From Acidobacteriota bacterium (lineage in GTDB: Bacteria; Acidobacteriota; Terriglobia; Acidiferrales; UBA7541), in contig QHYF01000175.1 of NCBI GenBank assembly GCA_003224075.1, positions 1 through 6,237 on the forward strand: DNA of 6,237 bases. Direction: 5' to 3'. The notes beneath the pieces were generated by a model. It had not been told where the DNA came from. It did not search any database and saw nothing but the letters and a program-made list of their open reading frames with translations. Made by a program: the position numbers and the translations under genes. How positions within the stretch are numbered: position 1 is the first letter of the stretch; each line of letters opens with the position of its first letter. Positions 5,628 to 6,237 of this stretch are shown here, piece by piece.

Positions 5628-6237
5628 CTGAGTCCGATATCCTTGGCGCGCACCCAGAACTGACCCGTTCCAGTCGCGTAAACCTGCTGCTGAGACACGA
5701 TCTCGTTGTCAAACCCGCCGAAGAAGAAGACGCGGTCCCTCCATAGCGGTCCATTGATCTGTCCACCGGTGAACTCGTCATTGAACCGCGCCGGCTTCGT
5801 CAAACCCTCGAACCCCGACGCCACCGTCTGCTTCTGCACGTTCGAAAGCGCGTTCAGGACAGAGTTACTCTCCGTTCCGTACACCGAGCCGTGAACCTTG
5901 TTCGTGCCCGATTTGAAGATGATATTTACAACCGAACCCGAGTTCCGGCCATATTCCGGGCCGAAGTTATTCGTCGTAATCTGATATTCCTGGACAAATT
6001 CCGCGTCGGAAACGAACAAGCCGGGCCCGGCCACCGAATTGTCATTATTGTTCTGTCCGTCGATCTGCTGGTCATTGTTCCGCCCACGGATTCCGTTGAC
6101 GGCAAAGCCTGTGCCATTGGTGTTCGAAAATCCCAAGTCCCGGTTGTTCACCACGCCCGGCACAGTTAGTGCCAGATTGTCCAACCCCTGGTTCTCCAGC
6201 ACGCCCGCAAAAGTGTCGATATTCTCGGATGTGAAAG
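5582..6237 (-). CDS. TonB-dependent receptor (Oar-like), plug part; 5' segment of a frameshifted gene, start off the right edge
   Basis: The frame is open to the right edge, beginning FTSENIDTFAG, so the true start, the signal peptide and any N-terminal carboxypeptidase-regulatory-like domain lie outside. The visible part is a plug domain: LALTVPGVVNNRDLGFSN, FAVNGIRGRNNDQQIDGQNN, FVQEYQITTNNFGPEYGRNS, GSVVNIIFKSGTNKVHGSVY, then FNDEFTGGQINGPLWRDRVF followed by FFGGFDNE. These blocks are characteristic of the Oar/TonB family. After VYATG (about 5669) the sequence stops resembling the family, and the frame ends at a TAG (5584-5582) after a nonsense tail (LLLVEARAR). The continuation of the receptor, KYGPYAIAG and onward, is in the -1 frame. 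Hence the gene is broken here. The truncated product would be a plug without a barrel. Confidence 0.85.
   Translation of the reverse strand, partial: FTSENIDTFAGVLENQGLDNLALTVPGVVNNRDLGFSNTNGTGFAVNGIRGRNNDQQIDGQNNNDNSVAGPGLFVSDAEFVQEYQITTNNFGPEYGRNSGSVVNIIFKSGTNKVHGSVYGTESNSVLNALSNVQKQTVASGFEGLTKPARFNDEFTGGQINGPLWRDRVFFFGGFDNEIVSQQQVYATGTGQFWVRAKDIGLRNTAPTLLLVEARAR
5628..5671 (-). other. Site of the frame disruption in the TonB-dependent receptor
   Basis: Upstream of 5671 the plug frame is family-like (VSQQQVYATG); from 5627 the barrel frame is family-like (KYGPYAIAG). The join requires one missing base or two extra bases. Both frames are open together between 5582 and 5712, so the exact base cannot be fixed. 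The spacing between VYATG and KYGPY, about 15 residues, seems shorter than I expect for the family (around 30). A small deletion that also changed the frame is therefore possible. Confidence 0.7.

Noticed and set aside
5582..5712. Programmed -1 ribosomal frameshift in the receptor
   Set aside because: No X XXY YYZ slippery heptamer in the plug frame was found in the overlap, and such frameshifting is not known to me in TonB-dependent receptors.

Overview
The window looks like a piece of an Acidobacteriota chromosome (Terriglobia-like). This is inferred from the very large Oar-type TonB-dependent receptor, the HD-GYP response regulator with an RTAQL-type signalling helix, the fairly GC-rich coding sequence and the repeat-rich intergenic DNA. 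No rRNA or marker gene is present, so the phylum call is an inference. No tRNA, CRISPR array or insertion sequence was seen.

Left part (1-2371): two divergent signalling genes share a 174-base intergenic region. On the minus strand, running off the left edge, is an open frame with seven predicted membrane segments followed by a GAF domain, presumably the N-terminal part of a sensor histidine kinase. On the plus strand is a complete response regulator: a receiver domain, a coiled-coil linker and an HD-GYP domain, the fold of cyclic-di-GMP phosphodiesterases. The simplest reading is a sensor/regulator pair in which a membrane signal controls c-di-GMP turnover; the pairing is inferred only from adjacency.

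Middle part (2372-3092): about 270 bases of repeat-rich spacer hold two copies of a 27-base element (the first overlaps the regulator's stop codon), a possible terminator and a four-copy heptamer tandem repeat. After it comes a good sigma-70-like promoter placed so close to an ATG that the message would be nearly leaderless. It drives a small Cys-rich protein with a CxCxCxC...CxxC pattern, whose C-terminal half looks out of frame. Two strong hairpins follow; the second is a clear intrinsic terminator for the minus-strand gene to the right.

Right part (3093-6237, minus strand): one TonB-dependent receptor gene whose start lies beyond the right edge. The plug region and the beta-barrel region are in different frames, with the disruption between about 5628 and 5671. 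In this sequence the receptor is therefore a pseudogene, or the sequence carries an indel error. The barrel part ends in an aromatic residue and is followed by the terminator.

No clearly new multi-gene system is visible. The points most worth a second look are the Cys-rich small gene with its near-leaderless promoter, the repeat mosaic at 2367-2604, and the broken receptor.
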